This document shows positions 18,856 through 26,645 of a DNA stretch of 64,000 nt, in pieces. The position numbers and the translations under genes are program-made. This stretch comes from Halobacteriovorax marinus SJ (lineage in GTDB: Bacteria; Bdellovibrionota; Bacteriovoracia; Bacteriovoracales; Bacteriovoracaceae), in contig NC_016620.1 of assembly GCF_000210915.2 (NCBI RefSeq), positions 744,001-808,000 on the forward strand, in the 5' to 3' direction. Below the pieces are notes generated by a model. That model was not told the DNA's origin and searched no databases. It was given only the letters and a program-made list of their open reading frames with translations. How positions within the stretch are numbered: position 1 is the first letter of the stretch; each line of letters starts with the position of its first letter.

Positions 18856-19240
18856 GGGGGTGCCCTGGTTTCGACGGGTTGCTAGAAGTTTTGTGGGCGT
18901 GTCCAGGCTGGTGTCCAAGGTCCTGGTTAAAAGGAGACCAAACCATAATTGCAGAATCTAATTTTGCTCCAGCTATGGCCGCTTAATTTAATTAACGCCG
19001 CCGCTTTAAGTAGCTTGAGGGGTTAGCATCCAATAAACAGAAGCTAACATCCCAGTGGTAACAACTGGCTAACTTGTTACGCAGCAACTGCCATGCAATG
19101 CTGTTGAAAAAACAAGTGGGGTTTGTCGAGTTCGCGTAATTCGAACAGTCTTGTCTTCTGACGATAAATGAAGACTACGCACGTAGTCCGCACTATGGAA
19201 ATCAACTCGGACGCGGGTTCGATTCCCGCCACCTCCACCA
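18856..19240 (+). ncRNA. ssrA: tmRNA
   Basis: Transfer-messenger RNA, which rescues stalled ribosomes and adds a degradation tag. The 5' end GGGGGTGCCCTGGTTTCGAC and the 3' end with a TTCGATTCCCGCC T-arm and CCACCTCCACCA are both canonical. The ends pair as a seven-base acceptor stem. The tag frame is at 18951-18986 and reads AESNFAPAMAA then stop. Several pseudoknot-type stems follow, for example GACTACG-CA-CGTAGTC near 19173-19188. Its 3' end is the insertion site of the downstream elements. Confidence 0.95.
19231..19240 (+). other. attachment site at the ssrA 3' end (left end of element 1)
   Basis: The last bases of ssrA (ACCTCCACCA) recur exactly at 34455-34464; a longer 17-base match is at 41883-41899. 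An integrase gene lies about 660 bp inside, as expected for an integrative element that targets tmRNA and restores its 3' end. Confidence 0.75.
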
Positions 19241-19392
19241 ATCTTCTCTTATGTAATATTAGTTACTTAACTTTTCTTCCCGTCTTTTCCCTTTAGTTCC
19301 TTTTTCATTATTTAAGTCCATGATTTTATTCGATAATTCCTCTGGCTCGCTTCCTTTTATTTCCCATTTTTTCATTTTAAAACTCAAATCTT

Positions 19393-19443
19393 GGTGTACC
19401 TTGTGGTGGGCTAGGTGGTGTACTACTACGCAGTGACTACGCA
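19393..19443. repeat. short direct repeats, possible integrase arm sites
   Basis: GGTGTAC occurs at 19393 and 19417, and ACTACGCA at 19425 and 19436 (11-bp period). The 11-base GGTGGTGTACT at 19414-19424 reappears at 34398-34408, just inside the right end of element 1. This arrangement fits arm-type binding sites of the element's integrase. The rest of the 265-bp gap after ssrA shows no gene. Confidence 0.4.
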
Positions 19444-19474
19444 CTTGATAAAGATTTTCTGAAATTAGCCGAAA

Positions 19475-19504
19475 AATAACTACACGCTTAGTTAGGTAGT
19501 TATT
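19475..19504. promoter_or_regulatory. operator-like inverted repeat before the HTH gene
   Basis: AATAACTAC and GTAGTTATT form a perfect 9-base inverted repeat with a 12-base spacer, ending one base before the GTG start of the XRE-type regulator. Such a site would let the regulator block its own expression. Confidence 0.5.
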
Positions 19505-19505
19505 A

Positions 19506-19910
19506 GTGAAAAAAGTTAGAAGACACCATAAGGTCATCATCACTCCCCAAGCAAAGGTCTTAAAATCTTTGCGTGAGAAGAAGAAACTCTCAACGAGGGA
19601 GGTAGCCGAGGCCCTTGGACTTTCGGGGTCATATATCTCACAGATTGAAAATGGACGAACTAATGTTCCTAGTGGAGAGCGAATGCTTTCTCTCTTAGAG
19701 CTATACGGGATAAAGCCAAAATACTTTAAACAGCTTGTTAAAGAATGGAAGGATGGGCCAAATGAATTGGTAAAGGCCCAAGAGCTTCTCTCGTCACTTC
19801 AAGAGAGTGAGTTAAAGATAGCTATAAATTTACTTGATTTATTAGCATCAAAGAAAATTGACTCAAAACAGATTGAGCTACTTGAAACTATGTTGAGTCA
19901 TTTTAGTTAG
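19506..19910 (+). CDS. XRE-family transcriptional regulator
   Basis: 134 residues from a GTG with no visible ribosome site. Residues about 17-70 form a classic XRE helix-turn-helix (LREKKKLSTREVAEALGLSG then SYISQIENGRTNVPS). The C-terminal half is helical. It lies between ssrA and the integrase, convergent with the integrase and overlapping its end by 8 bases. It probably controls element maintenance or excision and itself through the adjacent inverted repeat (inference). Confidence 0.8.
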   Translation: MKKVRRHHKVIITPQAKVLKSLREKKKLSTREVAEALGLSGSYISQIENGRTNVPSGERMLSLLELYGIKPKYFKQLVKEWKDGPNELVKAQELLSSLQESELKIAINLLDLLASKKIDSKQIELLETMLSHFS

Positions 19911-21003
19911 AGCTTTTCTTTGTCGTGGGAAAGCTAATAACATTTTCCTGAATTTGTTCAGAGTCATCAAAGATATTGATGTCCATTTCAATCTTGTCAG
20001 TACACCCCTGAAGGTCACTTCCATCAAGCCTTATATAGCCCATTGTTGTCTTTAACTCTTTATGACCAACCATCTCTTGAACCGAAATGATGTCTTGGCC
20101 CTTTCTAAGAAGGTGCGTAATAAAGCTTGCTCTTAGTGAGTGATAGTTTGTTAGTTTGATTCCAATATGTCTCTGAATCTCTTTTAATACCTCAGCACCT
20201 TTCCCGCCTTCCCATTTCTTTATTCTTGGTAGGATAAATTCATCTTCATGCTTTCCTTTATAAAGCTTTAATAGATACTCTCTAACCTGTGAGTTCATTG
20301 GAACGAACCTTGATGTTCCGTTCTTTGGAGGCCCCCATATCTTCTCTTTCTTTTTCCATGCTCTTTGGATGAAAAGATGGTTTCTTTCCCAATCAATATC
20401 AGAGAACTTTATTCCTAGAGCTTCTCCATGTCTTAAGCCAAATTGATAGGTGACATAAAATATGGAGAACCAAGAATGGTCGACTTCTTTCATATATGTG
20501 AGAAGCTTAGTTATTTCTCCAACCGTCATAGCCTGTAGTTTACGGTCAGTCTTTTTTGGAAAAGTAATTTTAGAAGCAGGGTTGCTTGGAATTGTTCTCA
20601 TGTCTACCTGCAAGTTGAACACTTGTTTTATGTATTTTAGAACTTCGTGCTTGTTGGACTCCAAGGTTGTAATAAGTCCTAAAACATCATTATAAGATAT
20701 AGTCTCAATAGGTCTATCATCCCATTGTTTAGTATGTTTTTCTAAAACACACTTTCTATTGTAAAGGGTTTCAAGTGAGTTCTCTTTGTTCATGTATCCA
20801 TAGTATTGCTTTTTAGCTTCTTTCCAAATGTTTGAAGGTGGATTGAGATAGGCTTGATAAAGTTCTTCTAGTTCTTCTTGTAACTCCTTCTTCATAGCCC
20901 TCCGCTGGCCCTGAGTGGAAGATAGTGGAAGGGTTCTCTTTCTTTCCACTTGTCTTCCACCAATCCTTTTTTTTACTCTAATTTTATGACTTAACTTTTT
21001 CAT
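19903..21003 (-). CDS. tyrosine integrase of element 1
   Basis: 366 residues. An N-terminal basic arm region and SAM-like core-binding part (to about residue 150) precede the catalytic domain with the full set of residues: Arg191 (QFGLRHGEALG), Lys227, His288 and Arg291 (HSLRASF), His314 (VGHKELKTT) and nucleophile Tyr323 (MGYIRL). It would catalyse site-specific integration at the ssrA end. The upstream 185-residue protein, 8 bp away in the same operon, is a relative without the histidines. Confidence 0.92.
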   Translation of the reverse strand: MKKLSHKIRVKKRIGGRQVERKRTLPLSSTQGQRRAMKKELQEELEELYQAYLNPPSNIWKEAKKQYYGYMNKENSLETLYNRKCVLEKHTKQWDDRPIETISYNDVLGLITTLESNKHEVLKYIKQVFNLQVDMRTIPSNPASKITFPKKTDRKLQAMTVGEITKLLTYMKEVDHSWFSIFYVTYQFGLRHGEALGIKFSDIDWERNHLFIQRAWKKKEKIWGPPKNGTSRFVPMNSQVREYLLKLYKGKHEDEFILPRIKKWEGGKGAEVLKEIQRHIGIKLTNYHSLRASFITHLLRKGQDIISVQEMVGHKELKTTMGYIRLDGSDLQGCTDKIEMDINIFDDSEQIQENVISFPTTKKSSN

Positions 21004-21011
21004 ATAGAACC

Positions 21012-21569
21012 TTAAACTTGGGTATGTGCTTGATTGATATATCTATCAATCGTTTGTGATGACTTAAAGCCCATAGTTCTCATTAACTCTTTCTTATCGA
21101 CACCATCTTGATAAAGATGAATGATGCGAGAAGTTCTAAGAGTCGCCAAGTTAGCCTGTGGAAAGTGCTCTTTGAACTTTTGCCTCATTTGCCTTATGAG
21201 AAGGAGTCTCTTATCTCCTATAACGGCAAAAAAACTAAAGAGTGTTCTATGGATAAAGAAAGGTAGTATTTGGGGTGGGATTAAGATTTTTCTTGGAGAA
21301 GAAGCTTCTTCACATGAGTCTATTATAGAACCATTAGGACAAGTTCTTGTATCCAACTCTCTGAAGACATCAAATTCGTTAGTTTCAGGTAAAAAAGAGT
21401 CCTCTCTTAGACCTAGGGTCTCTCTTGTCCTTAACCCTAGATAATATTGTGTTGAGAACAAGGGAAAGAGGTGAGAACCTTCTTCTTTTAAAGTAGATAG
21501 AAAGGCTTGAATCTTCTCTTGTGAGATGGCCTGAGTAGATTTGTGAGTTATTTTTTCTTTGGTTTGCAT
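21012..21569 (-). CDS. degenerate tyrosine-recombinase-like protein
   Basis: 185 residues corresponding to a catalytic domain only. It aligns with the neighbouring integrase: LGLRTRETLGL gives Arg47, Lys94 lies in a PRKILIP hairpin, and LRTSRIIHLYQDG gives Arg145. The expected His three residues before Arg145 is Ala142, and the GH motif is MGF (Phe168). Tyr177 is kept at the right spacing. Losing both His suggests weak or no catalysis, so it may be a regulatory or structural partner, or a decaying copy. The frame is intact, which favours a retained function. It overlaps the upstream HTH gene by 22 bases. Confidence 0.7.
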   Translation of the reverse strand: MQTKEKITHKSTQAISQEKIQAFLSTLKEEGSHLFPLFSTQYYLGLRTRETLGLREDSFLPETNEFDVFRELDTRTCPNGSIIDSCEEASSPRKILIPPQILPFFIHRTLFSFFAVIGDKRLLLIRQMRQKFKEHFPQANLATLRTSRIIHLYQDGVDKKELMRTMGFKSSQTIDRYINQAHTQV

Positions 21570-21766
21570 TTTTTACTCCTGTGATTAGTTTTGTTGTACT
21601 CTTCAAGGTCTTTCTGAGTAAACCTATATGGGCCTCTGTTAGAGAAAAGCCTACTTGGTTCAAGCTCTCCCTCATAAACCTTGTTATATAGAGTTTTAAC
21701 TGAAACCCTGATTATCTTAGCAAACTCTTTTGCAGTGAAGTATTGAGTATCAGATGTATTATTCAT
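21548..21766 (-). CDS. excisionase-like helix-turn-helix protein
   Basis: 72 residues: YFTAKEFAKIIRVSVKTLYNKVYEGELEPSRLF..GPYRFTQKDLEEY is the winged-helix DNA-binding pattern of MerR/excisionase-type proteins, followed by a very basic tail. It is in operon with the recombinase pair, so it probably directs excision. A GAGC-type ribosome site precedes the start. Confidence 0.75.
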   Translation of the reverse strand: MNNTSDTQYFTAKEFAKIIRVSVKTLYNKVYEGELEPSRLFSNRGPYRFTQKDLEEYNKTNHRSKKCKPKKK

Positions 21767-21778
21767 TGTGAGCTCCTT

Positions 21779-22006
21779 TTAGAATGGTGGGTTGATAATT
21801 ATTCTTTCTTCAACCCCTGTAATCTTTTTGCCTTCAAAGCGAATAGATAGCTCTCCCCATGAATGGGCTTCAATTGTCTCGTTGAGCATCTCATTAAAAA
21901 CCTTTAAGGTTGCGTTTACCCTCAAGCTACTACGAAAATCTTTGAGCATCTCCTTCTCTTTTAACTTCACTTTTGTAAAAAACTGTTCTTTTGATAATTC
22001 CATCAT
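21779..22006 (-). CDS. small conserved-looking protein, unknown
   Basis: 75 residues from the ATG at 22006, chosen because GGAG lies about 8 bases upstream; the longer open frame upstream is not supported. The protein is amphipathic and charged (KVKLKEKEMLKDFRSSL, then SIRFEGKKITGVEERI). No motif recognised. It is the first of the small genes leading into the excisionase/recombinase operon. Confidence 0.5.
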   Translation of the reverse strand: MMELSKEQFFTKVKLKEKEMLKDFRSSLRVNATLKVFNEMLNETIEAHSWGELSIRFEGKKITGVEERIIINPPF

Positions 22007-22145
22007 GATGGTTCTCCTAGTTATTTTGTGCAGTCGTTTGCACGGTTTTATTAGTATTTTCTGGTTATGGTCTGCGGGAAGTGATTTGAACCTTCTTCCC
22101 CATATAGGTGGTAGCTTATAAAAAACTAAAATAATAAAGTGATGA

Positions 22146-22178
22146 ACTGTGGTTTTTAGCGAAGCTAAGAAACACAGT
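22146..22178 (-). other. structured hairpin in an operon gap
   Basis: A 15-base imperfect stem. The outer ACTGTG/CACAGT and inner TTAGC/GCTAA are perfect, capped by a TTC loop. It lies in the 223-bp gap (22007-22229) between two minus-strand genes. It could be a terminator-like or processing structure, or a small RNA. Nothing else is visible in that gap. Confidence 0.4.
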
Positions 22179-22229
22179 AGTCCATTTCTAATTCTTGTAA
22201 TAGGGTAGCTCTTGAATACAAGTAATTCT

Positions 22230-22895
22230 TTATTGAGGGACATTTTTGACCTCAGGGGTAGGGAAGTGATCGAACTGAGTGAAGGGGCAAGTCTGGTCTA
22301 GGGGAGGTACAAAATTGTCCTGAGTATAAGAATTAACCTGACTTCTTAAATACTCTTCACCTTCAGCATAGTTTTTTTCAAAATAGTCCAGACTCTTTTG
22401 GTAGTATTCTTGAATGGTCTTATTTTTGACCATTTCTCGCCAATCGTTCCAATGTATATGACTTGCAAGTTTACCTTTGTATGGGAGATAACGAAGGTCT
22501 GGGTCTACAACAAGATAGTGATTTGTACTGCCAGAGCCTCTACTGAAAGTGTAGATATACTTCTTCTCTCTTAGACTACGAACAGCTCTTTTAAATGTCG
22601 CTCTAGTTTTTGCGGTAAGACTTGCCATGTAATTTAGACTAGAGAAATTTCCATCTTCAAGGTTATCGGACATTCCTTTAATTTGAATGAGGGCCCTGAG
22701 TTCTCCATCTGAAATGTTGGGGTCATGGAAAGGTGGTAAATGGACTTTGTTAAAATACTTTGTTATTTCTTCTTGGCTATCATCATCCTCTTCAAGTTGT
22801 AGCTTTTGTCGCTCTCCTTTAGGTATTGAAGAGTGATAAACTGGATTGATGGTGTATAGCCATTTGCTTCTTAGAGCATCTATCTCATTGTTCAT
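22230..22895 (-). CDS. winged-helix protein, possible replication protein
   Basis: 221 residues. Residues about 60-125 have a winged-helix pattern (SDGELRALIQIKG, SLTAKTRATFKRAVRSLREKKYIYTFSRGSG), as in the DNA-binding parts of replication initiators and phage replication proteins. The C-terminal tail is acidic and aromatic. In an integrative element this suggests a replication or copy-control protein. The family is not certain. Confidence 0.45.
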   Translation of the reverse strand: MNNEIDALRSKWLYTINPVYHSSIPKGERQKLQLEEDDDSQEEITKYFNKVHLPPFHDPNISDGELRALIQIKGMSDNLEDGNFSSLNYMASLTAKTRATFKRAVRSLREKKYIYTFSRGSGSTNHYLVVDPDLRYLPYKGKLASHIHWNDWREMVKNKTIQEYYQKSLDYFEKNYAEGEEYLRSQVNSYTQDNFVPPLDQTCPFTQFDHFPTPEVKNVPQ

Positions 22896-22996
22896 ATTAT
22901 CCTTCTCACTTTTATATCCTTATGAACCTTAAAAGGTTATAGGCTGATAATATGACCTGAGGTGAATATTTAATACATATTTAAAAGGGACTAAAT

Positions 22997-24127
22997 TTAC
23001 GCTTTATTTTTTAGCATAGAGTTGAGTAAGGCCAATAATTTAGGGGGAGCTTTTTCTCCTGAAGGAGTCTCGACGTAGATTTGGTCTAGCCATTTCTCAA
23101 AACAAGCTTGATAATTTGTTGTTCTTATTAATTTATATTTTGCTTTGTCTAGGCAGTAGTTAAATTCCCCAAAGGCTCCGTACTGAGAATTAATTAAGTT
23201 ACTACGTTGTGGATGCTCTCGATGGTTCTTTGGGTTTCGACCTTTTTTCCTAGCGATGCCATATATCTCATCATACTTTTTGATGTTCTTTTCAAATGCC
23301 TCCCAACTTAAAGTAACCAATTCTTTATTTCTAAGCACTTCATAGGCTATTTTTCGAGGGGAATTTTCTTGTTCTATTTTATGTTTAAACTCATCTTCAC
23401 TAAGTTTTATATTATATATTTCTTGGAGCTTGGACTTATCATTTAATTCTATAATCTCATTGTAAAGCAAGGGATAGTTTAGATAACAAATCATATCTTT
23501 TAGAGTCTTTGTCCCGATAGAACTCCAAGGAGATAGATTATACTTTTCGACAATACCATCTTCAATAATTAACTCTTGAACATCCTTGTTAGATAGATAA
23601 TCTTTTGAAAAGAATAATAGCTCCTGTAAATATTCACTTTGCTTAGTAAACAAGAATAGTAATTCGTACAGTGCTAGTTTTGCCCTAACAAATTCACTCA
23701 GGCCCATATCGTATGAATAGCTTGATGAAAGGCGATGACCACCAACACATTGTTTTATTTCTAAAATATTTGACGGCTTAATATAATCTTTGATTGGGAA
23801 GACCTCTTCAACCTTGAACTCTTGTAACCTTAGTTCATCATTTTCGTTTAGGAGGTGAGTGACTCTAGTAAAATAACAATAGAAAATATCAATTTCAGTA
23901 ATAGGAAGTGTTTCAATTAGAAGAGGTTGTACAATTTCTACTTCACCCTTATATACTTGGTAAACTAATTCAAAAAAATCATCACCAAATTCATGCCAAA
24001 TTAAATGTAGTCGATAGGCAATACCAACAAAATCTTCTTTTTCAGGAATTCCAAGCTTGTATATGTCTTTGGGATAGATAAAATAGTTATCCCCCAATTC
24101 TCCATTATCTACTTTTTTTACTTTCAT
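22997..24127 (-). CDS. unknown protein of element 1
   Basis: 376 residues, cytoplasmic, mostly helical and rich in Glu, Lys and Tyr. No signal peptide, membrane segment or motif that I recognise. The C-terminal third has a basic stretch (ARKKGRNPKNHREHPQRSN) that may contact nucleic acid. It begins the minus-strand block of element 1; a 156-bp gap with no visible gene lies upstream. Confidence 0.5.
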   Translation of the reverse strand: MKVKKVDNGELGDNYFIYPKDIYKLGIPEKEDFVGIAYRLHLIWHEFGDDFFELVYQVYKGEVEIVQPLLIETLPITEIDIFYCYFTRVTHLLNENDELRLQEFKVEEVFPIKDYIKPSNILEIKQCVGGHRLSSSYSYDMGLSEFVRAKLALYELLFLFTKQSEYLQELLFFSKDYLSNKDVQELIIEDGIVEKYNLSPWSSIGTKTLKDMICYLNYPLLYNEIIELNDKSKLQEIYNIKLSEDEFKHKIEQENSPRKIAYEVLRNKELVTLSWEAFEKNIKKYDEIYGIARKKGRNPKNHREHPQRSNLINSQYGAFGEFNYCLDKAKYKLIRTTNYQACFEKWLDQIYVETPSGEKAPPKLLALLNSMLKNKA

Positions 24128-24283
24128 ATTTCAGTTTAAGTGTTGCAAAAACCTTCGTTTCTAATAACTAGACTCGTGTGCAAAATACGGCCCTTTAATC
24201 ACTTTATCGGATTTTTTCAGATTTATTTAAATTTCAATGGTTTATCGAATAAAGAGGGGATAAAGGATAGAAACTGAGAAAAG

Positions 24284-24556
24284 CTATTGGGTAAAGAGAT
24301 GCTGAAAGTCTTTCCATGTTTTTTTGGGAACTGATTTGATTAAGAACTTTGTGACTCCCTGAGTGTCAAGAACAAGGTCATTGTTAATTATGCCAATTAG
24401 GAAATGGTCATCACAAGACTTTAAGACGTTGCCACGAACTTTTGCTATCGGTTTTAAATTTATGTCAAAGACAATATTATTCACACGCCAACCAATCAAC
24501 TTTTTGTCCTTGTCATAGAATAGATGATGATGGTTTGAGCTTTCATTGTTCTGCAT
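24284..24556 (-). CDS. small repeat-type protein, paralogue of its neighbour
   Basis: 90 residues from the ATG at 24556 (a TTG seven codons earlier is possible). The pattern IGWRVNNIVFDINLKPIAKV..NDLVLDTQGV aligns with the neighbouring 24647 product (IAWSLGTDIFDTSF..NRVLDINGK), so the two are ancient duplicates. Short beta segments ending in D-x-x-G resemble four-fold beta-flap proteins, which are often near mobile or toxin loci; this is tentative. Confidence 0.45.
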   Translation of the reverse strand: MQNNESSNHHHLFYDKDKKLIGWRVNNIVFDINLKPIAKVRGNVLKSCDDHFLIGIINNDLVLDTQGVTKFLIKSVPKKTWKDFQHLFTQ

Positions 24557-24646
24557 ATAAAAATTGTAATACAACACTAACCTGAATTCTAGCTCCAGAG
24601 AGTAGTATTAAACTGCTCTATTATTTAATCTATAAGTATCTAAGAA

Positions 24647-24949
24647 TTACACCTGAATCAGAGTATAGAGGACTTTGCCGTTTATATCTAAAACTCGATT
24701 ATCACTTAGCTGGCCAATTATTTCTCCATCCTCTAGGGACAAAATGTTTTTTCCTACTATATACATAATTAACCTGAAGGAGGTATCGAAAATATCAGTA
24801 CCTAAGCTCCAAGCAATAGGTTCATCATTTAGGTTAAAGAAGAGAAGACCTGAATTGTTCTCATTAATCAGGTCTAACTTTTCAAAGAGTGTTTCAATTT
24901 CAGATTTTTTAAAAATTGCAGAGGCCAAACTAAACCTACCTGTAATCAA
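24647..24949 (-). CDS. small repeat-type protein, paralogue of its neighbour
   Basis: 100 residues from a TTG inside the end of the lipoprotein gene (14-base overlap). Its beta-repeat pattern (PIAWSLGTDIFD, LEDGEIIGQL, NRVLDINGKVLY) matches the downstream 24284 product. No catalytic motif. Likely part of the operon 26181-24284 with the membrane protein and lipoprotein. Confidence 0.45.
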   Translation of the reverse strand: MITGRFSLASAIFKKSEIETLFEKLDLINENNSGLLFFNLNDEPIAWSLGTDIFDTSFRLIMYIVGKNILSLEDGEIIGQLSDNRVLDINGKVLYTLIQV

Positions 24950-25796
24950 GCATTCTCTTTAGGTCATCTTTGTGAGTATAAATAAACTGACGATGCTGTT
25001 CACAGTTATCGAGCTTTCCATCCTTTTCCTTTGATAATAGATGTGTATATCTTTGAATATCGCTCTCCGCATTTTGGACTTCAATACCATAAGCTTTCTT
25101 TGTGCGTTCAGGTCTTCTTCGCCCGTGTTTGGTTTTTAGAGCAATCCCATAATTATGATGAATAACTTTAAGGTTATGCTTGCTGTCTTCAAGCAAACTT
25201 TTTGCTAGGCATTTACGAAAGTTAGCATCGGACATATTTCTTTTGAGGGTTCTTCTAAGAGCGTCTTGTCTTTTTGCTCTTCTAGTATCGGATTGCTTTC
25301 TAATAATCGCATCTGTCCTTGTCTTGTAGTTTGATAGCATCTCTCTATAATTATATTTTTTTGTGCTCTTCCAACTTGAACTCCCGTCATTAATGTCACC
25401 ATCAAAGATACTCATGTCTGTTTTTTTGTGAAAGTGAGAACTATCTAGTCCCAAATGAGGAGAACCTGTATAAAAATATTTCGCTGAAGACCATCCTAGT
25501 TTCTCAAAACAGGTATGCTTTCCTCTACATTGCTCTAGGCTTTTTTGAATTTTGTTTAGGCCATCAATGACAATAGACTTTTTAATCCCTGTAAACTTCA
25601 CTGGTTTATTATATCTTTCCGTTATGACGTAAAAATCAAATGTATTGTAGGGACTTTCTTTGATACTTTGCACAGCCTTAGGAATATCACCCTGTCTCAA
25701 ATAGGTGAGCATTTTTTCGTAGCTAGATTGCTTTCCCTTATCTACCGTCGCACAGCTAATTAATGTCATTATCAATATAAGACTAGGCCACTTCAT
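24936..25796 (-). CDS. lipoprotein of unknown function
   Basis: 286 residues with a signal peptide ending in a lipobox (LISC, Cys15). The mature part is basic and helical, with a region rich in Arg, Lys and Asp (KQSDTRRAKRQDALRRTLKR) near residues 165-190. It overlaps the upstream membrane-protein gene by 14 bases and is followed by the paralogous small genes. The grouping of membrane protein, lipoprotein and small proteins suggests one envelope-located function. Confidence 0.6.
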   Translation of the reverse strand: MKWPSLILIMTLISCATVDKGKQSSYEKMLTYLRQGDIPKAVQSIKESPYNTFDFYVITERYNKPVKFTGIKKSIVIDGLNKIQKSLEQCRGKHTCFEKLGWSSAKYFYTGSPHLGLDSSHFHKKTDMSIFDGDINDGSSSWKSTKKYNYREMLSNYKTRTDAIIRKQSDTRRAKRQDALRRTLKRNMSDANFRKCLAKSLLEDSKHNLKVIHHNYGIALKTKHGRRRPERTKKAYGIEVQNAESDIQRYTHLLSKEKDGKLDNCEQHRQFIYTHKDDLKRMLDYR

Positions 25797-26181
25797 CTTT
25801 TATCTCCTTGCTGTCATCATTTTCGTTCTTGTTAGATGGTTTATCCTTTTTATCTTCATCAAGAGGTGAGAAAGCATACCAATTCACAGCGAAAATAATT
25901 GTAAATGCAATAAGACCAACGATAATTGCACCACCCCATTCTCCTTTCTCAATGAAGCCTGAAGTAATCATATAGGTTGCATACGATGCAATTAAGAAGG
26001 CCGAGGTTGCGTAAAGTTGAGGAATAGAAATAGTTATGAGCATTGATAGTAACGTTAAACCAACTCCCCACCAACTCTCTATTCCGTGGATATTATGAAT
26101 GATTAGAAAATATTCTATTAATACAATTAATTGAATGAATGAGCGTCCAATAGAATCAATAGTGTTAAGTTTCTGTGCCAT
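25783..26181 (-). CDS. inner-membrane protein, unknown
   Basis: 132 residues from the ATG at 26181, which has GGAG upstream. Four hydrophobic segments lie between about residues 15 and 110 and a highly charged cytoplasmic tail (DEDKKDKPSNKNENDDSKE) follows. It overlaps the lipoprotein gene by 14 bases, implying coupled translation. Confidence 0.6.
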   Translation of the reverse strand: MAQKLNTIDSIGRSFIQLIVLIEYFLIIHNIHGIESWWGVGLTLLSMLITISIPQLYATSAFLIASYATYMITSGFIEKGEWGGAIIVGLIAFTIIFAVNWYAFSPLDEDKKDKPSNKNENDDSKEIKDEVA

Positions 26182-26226
26182 TTCATTCTCCAATCTTATA
26201 TGATGCAAACGCTTGCACTCTTTTTC

Positions 26227-26568
26227 CTACTCGTCTTCAAAGCTTGGTTTTTTTACAATTGGCCTACCCGAAGCAATTTTCTCTACTGAAATTTTGACCC
26301 AACCTTCAAAAATCTTTTCAGTGAGAATATCTTCAAGATTAATAAGCTCGTTATTACTTTTTCCAAAGAGTAGATATTCAATATCTACACCAAAAAAATC
26401 AGCAACGACTTTGAGTTGAGTCCAAGACTTAGGGTTAGCATTTGCAGACCAACTTTTTAAATTGGAGCTAGATACACCTGTGGCATCTGAAAGTTTATTG
26501 AAGGTGATACCTTTCTTCTTCATAAGTGCTGTGAGCACTTTACCAATTTTAAGTTCATCGTCATTCAT
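26227..26568 (-). CDS. XRE-family regulator
   Basis: 113 residues. Residues about 8-65 are a helix-turn-helix domain (IGKVLTALMKKKGITFNKLSDATGVSSSNLKSWSA) with a following helix typical of phage-repressor-like proteins. It heads the minus-strand operon of the membrane protein and lipoprotein and is preceded by nested palindromes at 26609-26637, probable operators. Confidence 0.75.
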   Translation of the reverse strand: MNDDELKIGKVLTALMKKKGITFNKLSDATGVSSSNLKSWSANANPKSWTQLKVVADFFGVDIEYLLFGKSNNELINLEDILTEKIFEGWVKISVEKIASGRPIVKKPSFEDE

Positions 26569-26608
26569 ACTGCCCTTAACGGTACTTAACTAATTTAATT
26601 CACTAATG

Positions 26609-26637
26609 GTTGGCCAACTGACTAGCTAGTTAGGTAG
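26609..26637. promoter_or_regulatory. adjacent palindromes before the XRE gene
   Basis: GTTGGCCAAC (26609-26618) and ACTAGCTAGT (26621-26630) are two perfect palindromes in tandem. The 11-base TAGTTAGGTAG that overlaps the second one also occurs at 19489-19499 in the promoter of the other XRE gene. They look like repressor sites. Confidence 0.4.
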
Positions 26638-26645
26638 CCGACCAG

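Noticed and set aside
22007-22243. Extended start (154 residues) of the 21779 gene
   Set aside because: The first 79 codons cover the hairpin at 22146-22178, have no ribosome site, and the ATG at 22006 has a good one.
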